From Iris pallida (taxonomy: Eukaryota; Streptophyta; Magnoliopsida; Asparagales; Iridaceae): DNA of 64,000 nucleotides. Where the stretch lies: positions 7,112,502-7,176,501 of the forward strand of contig JANAVB010044017.1 of the NCBI GenBank assembly GCA_029216955.1, given 5' to 3'. Under the pieces are notes generated by a model. The model made no database searches. It had not been told where the DNA came from and saw only the letters and a list, made by a program, of their open reading frames with translations. Every line of letters begins with the position of its first letter. Positions within the stretch are counted from its first letter, which is position 1. This document shows, one piece after another, positions 63,501 to 64,000 of the stretch. Both the position numbers and the translations under genes were made by a program.

Positions 63501-64000
63501 AATGTAAAGCGTTATACTCTAAGGGGGGAATAGAGTAGGTAGCGAAAATTTAGCTATAAAAATGTTAGTAGCAAGATCACAGAATATATCTATCACAGAT
63601 ATGTAAATGAAAAAAAGAGAGCAGATAGGAAACGCAAACACAAGGATGTATACTGGTTTTCCTCTTATGATGACTAGTCTAGTCGGAAGAATTTAGCTTC
63701 AAGTTAAAATCCACTATGAAAAAAACCTGCAAGTTTTCATCTGAAGTTCTTACAACTTCTACAACCCGAGCTTTGATCCAAAATACTCGACGAACTTCAA
63801 TTGTAAAGTGTCTTTCTTCAATCAAGCCTCTGATTACAATCACTCTAAAAGTTTTAGACAGTACCGTACTGGCAAATCGACTAGAGGATTGTAACTGGCT
63901 TGGGATTTGAACTTGAATAGCTTAGAACACTTTGGAAGAATGTATTGAGCTTAGAGAGAGGTGTGTTGAAATGAGAAAAAAATTTCTCTATTTATAGGTT
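63501..64000 (+). repeat. LTR-like repeat, copy of 20558 region, cut by window end
   Basis: Starts with ACTCTAAGGGGGGAATAGAG-type sequence. 63671-63960 matches 20558-20870, and it reaches TTTCTCTATTTATAGG at the window edge. Probably an LTR of a copia family; interior not in view. Confidence 0.5.

Overview
The window looks like a stretch of flowering-plant nuclear DNA that is almost entirely transposable elements nested in one another. It is AT-rich and full of TA microsatellites. It carries plant-type CACTA, PIF/Harbinger, hAT, Helitron, LINE, copia and gypsy elements, including families restricted to or typical of plants (LINE ORF1 DUF4283 domain, zf-RVT domain, Transposase_24, gypsy chromovirus pol). 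I found no host single-copy gene, rRNA, tRNA or CRISPR. The species cannot be fixed from the sequence.

Layout. 1-1942: minus-strand LTR of a large non-autonomous LTR element. 1943-15883: a gypsy-related, coding-poor LTR element (element A) with a tRNA-Ile-type primer site. It is split by a CACTA element (5732-14906) with matching termini, a TCA target duplication, a TNP2-like and a TNPA-like gene, and a 0.3-kb hairpin. 15884-18746: decayed gypsy pol, apparently the target of element A. 18757-25595: unassigned repeats, a LINE ORF1 fragment, a solo LTR and a hAT MITE with a perfect 8-bp duplication. 25596-31310: a PIF/Harbinger element with its Myb/SANT gene and DDE transposase gene, both on the minus strand and both with introns. 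31311-39892: a minus-strand LARD (LTR element with a non-coding interior) whose LTR holds a small Helitron and a 5'-truncated LINE. 39893-42374: 3' half of a copia element. 43381-63347: a complete LARD inserted in the copia 3' LTR (GCTGC duplication), itself carrying an 11.1-kb gypsy chromovirus (45379-56499, TTAGR duplication) in its left LTR. 63348-64000: remainder of the copia LTR and another LTR-like repeat also present near 20.6 kb.

How the parts relate. The gypsy, both LARDs and element A all have a primer binding site fitting the 3' end of tRNA-Ile, and the gypsy, the complete LARD and element A share a TTTCGAGGAC motif before the 3' LTR. This suggests that the coding-poor elements were copied by enzymes of the gypsy lineage. 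Element A, the gypsy LTRs and the leader intron of the CACTA transposase gene carry dense TTGAC (W-box core) arrays that all end in the same sequence, so a regulatory block has been shared between a DNA transposon and LTR retrotransposons. All coding genes are broken. Many of the stop codons are CAA/CAG/CGA changed to TAA/TAG/TGA, the pattern expected from methylcytosine deamination in silenced DNA.
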